From Lineus longissimus (Eukaryota; Nemertea; Pilidiophora; Heteronemertea; Lineidae), in assembly GCF_910592395.1 (NCBI RefSeq), contig NC_088326.1, forward strand, positions 3,293,001 to 3,353,000: a DNA stretch of 60,000 nucleotides, read 5' to 3'. Below are positions 57,811 through 60,000 of this stretch, one piece after another. The notes under the pieces were generated by a model. That model had not been told where the DNA came from. It made no database searches and worked only from the letters and a program-made list of their open reading frames with translations. The position numbers and the translations under genes were made by a program. The stretch's first letter is position 1; every line of letters begins with the position of its first letter.

Positions 57811-60000
57811 CAAACAATTTTTTTTGGTATTTTTCTGAATTAACTCCGTTGAGTTTACCGATTTCTCCGCGATCTTCCGGTGGTGGTTGCTATCCCATTG
57901 GTTGAAATTAATTTAAATCTTCATGGGAATTCGCTACATCATATGCCTAAGAAATTGGCCAATTATATTAATGTTTTTATCAGAGAAATATCCGTCCTAA
58001 ATAATGACAGAAAAGGGTGGTTTATTTCAATTTTGTGTCGACATGATCGAGGTCACGTGACATAAAAACAAAACAATCGCACACACCCGTCCAAAAAAGG
58101 CACTTTAAGAAAAACAAATACGTTTTTCCAGCTTAAAACCACACTGACGACTAAGTTATATTGGTCTACTGCCCAAATCTGAAGTATCAAATTGAATCAC
58201 AAACTAGAACTAGCTCTATTTAGCTATAGTTGCGTGAAAAATTCCGGTGAGCGACGTACATTCTGTACCCTAGCGGCCAATAAATAAACTACTTTCAGCC
58301 GTCTGCTCCGGTCTCGTTAGGGAGTTTTTCCCAAATGTACGCGATGATGACGTGCCCCATTAACAGGACGTAACATCTATTTTAAAATGCGTTTCGAAAG
58401 TGAATGCATGAGGACAACCCATTTGTGTCGTATATCACTGGAAACGCCCGATTCCCGTGAATAAGGTCAATCACAATGTATTACATTACCAAAACAAAAA
58501 CGTGTCGGAAGGAACTATATGGATGGTCCCATCGCACCCCCCCCCCCCTCCAGCAGTATGACACAGAAGGGCTAGTTGACTGTTCACCGGGGGGGTTTGG
58601 GGGGAGCTTCCCCCCCAACGCACTGGTAAAAACCTATGTCGACGGAGGGGGGTTTGGGGGGTGTCCCCCCATTGTAACAGCTGTAGTTGTTAGAGCTTGC
58701 ACTTAACATATGCTCGTAGGGGGGTTCGGGGGAGCTCCCCCGACCTAAAGGGGGGCTCACTAAGTTCTTGACTTTACATATTATATCTTACAAACAATTT
58801 TTTTTGGTATTTTTCTGAATTAACTCCGTTGAGTTTACCGATTTCTCCGCGATCTTCCGGTGGTGGTTGCTATCCCATTGGTTGAAATTAATTTAAATTA
58901 ATTTAAATCTTCATGGGAATTCGCTACATCATATGCCTAAGAAATTGGCCAATTATATTAATATTTTTATCAGAGAAATATCCGTCCTAAATAATGACAA
59001 AAAAGGGTGGTTTATTTCAATTTTGTGTCGACATGATCGAGGTCACGTGACATAAAAACAACACAATCGCACACACCCGTCCAAAAAAGGCACTTTAAGA
59101 AAAACAAATACGTTTTTCCAGCTTAAAACCACACTGACGACTAAGTTATATTGGTCTACTGCCCAAATCTGAAGTATCAAATTGAATCACAAACTAGAAC
59201 TAGCTCTATTTAGCTATAGTTGCGTGAAAAATTCCGGTGAGCGACGTACATTCTGTACCCTAGCGGCCAATAAATAAACTACTTTCAGCCGTCTGCTCCG
59301 GTCTCGTTAGGGAGTTTTTCCCAAATGTACGCGATGATGACGTGCCCCATTAACAGGACGTAACATCTATTTTAAAATGCGTTTCGAAAGTGAATGCATG
59401 AGGACAACCCATTTGTGTCGTATATCACTGGAAACGCCCGATTCCCGTGAATAAGGTCAATCACAATGTATTACATTACCAAAACAAAAACGTGTCGGAA
59501 GGAACTATATGGATGGTCCCATCGCACCCCCCCCCCTCCAGCAGTATGACACAGAAGGGCTAGTTGACTGTTCACCGGGGGGGTTTGGGGGGAGCTTCCC
59601 CCCCAACGCACTGGTAAAAACCTATGTCGACGGAGGGGGGTTTGGGGGGTGTCCCCCCATTGTAACAGCTGTAGTTGTTAGAGCTTGCACTTAACATATG
59701 CTCGTAGGGGGGTTCGGGGGAGCTCCCCCGACCTAAAGGGGGGCTCACTAAGTTCTTGACTTTACATATTATATCCTACAAACAATTTTTTTTGGTATTT
59801 TTCTGAATTAACTCCGTTGAGTTTACCGATTTCTCCGCGATCTTCCGGTGGTGGTTGCTATCCCATTGGTTGAAATTAATTTAAATTAATTTAAATCTTC
59901 ATGGGAATTCGCTACATCATATGCCTAAGAAATTGGCCAATTATATTAATATTTTTATCAGAGAAATATCCGTCCTAAATAATGACAAAAAAGGGTGGTT
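57811..60000 (+). repeat. Tandem array of about 980-bp composite units, running off the window
   Basis: The motif CAAACAATTTTTTTTGGT recurs at 57811, 58791 and 59779, a period of 980-988 bp. Each unit joins an AT-rich 500-bp part, the left 145 bp of the 0.7-kb GGTCTCGTTAGG element (58312 and 59301), and a reversed GC-run repeat (about 58520-58750 and 59510-59740). Unit 2 differs by a duplicated AATTTAAATT word. No gene is present; open frames over the G runs are artefacts. Confidence 0.88.

Noticed and set aside
58476-59694. Gly/Pro-rich frames near the right end
   Set aside because: Translations of G and C runs in the 980-bp tandem units.
57617-60000. CRISPR-like array
   Set aside because: Repeats are about 100 bp and 980 bp long with no short unique spacers, and the genome is animal.

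Overview
The window is nuclear DNA from an animal, most likely a marine invertebrate deuterostome such as amphioxus; that placement is an inference of modest confidence. It rests on GT-AG introns, AATAAA signals, a vertebrate-like tetraspanin, tRNA-derived SINE heads, an APE-type LINE, hAT and Harbinger-like DNA elements, and very high structural polymorphism between near-identical copies. There are no bacterial operons, CRISPR arrays or plasmid features.

Layout. About 58 of the 60 kb is a head-to-tail array of one large unit: copy 1 (1-23543), copy 2 (23544-43930) and copy 3 (43931 to about 57617). Position 1 aligns to 23544 and to 43931. The order in a unit is: (a) the 3' half of a tetraspanin gene; (b) a tRNA-derived SINE head; (c) a two-exon orphan gene A, with an 86-residue Cys-rich PAN-like exon and a long second exon; (d) in copies 1 and 2 only, about 9.3 kb of repeat-rich DNA in the intron of gene A, holding a Harbinger-like element with a MADF-domain ORF, 930-bp tandem repeats, an iduronate-2-sulfatase-like relic, CCATGG palindromes, a 15-bp minisatellite and a 120-bp hairpin MITE; (e) GC-run repeats and a 0.7-kb DNA element; (f) orphan ORF B, a diverged paralogue of gene A; then (a) again. 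Copy 3 has a compact gene A with a 638-bp intron and then runs into a nearly full-length LINE (49584-57254, minus strand). The LINE's ORF2 is split by a 2.6-kb hAT-type element. The last 2.4 kb (57617-60000) is a tandem array of units of about 980 bp built from transposon pieces; it continues past the window.

Most notable points. The tetraspanin cassette has two successive duplicated-exon pairs: exons 4a and 4b (same phase and length) and alternative last exons 6a and 6b (each coding for TM4). The whole TM3-to-TM4 cassette is repeated in tandem, and I could not recognise TM1/TM2 exons between cassettes. Orphans A and B look like members of one undescribed protein family that travels with the cassette. 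The DNA-element insertions are unusually legible: a natural empty site exists for one, and removing the hAT element leaves the LINE frame intact.

Caution: high heterozygosity can make an assembler place alleles in tandem. The array should be confirmed with single long reads before its copy number is taken as biological.
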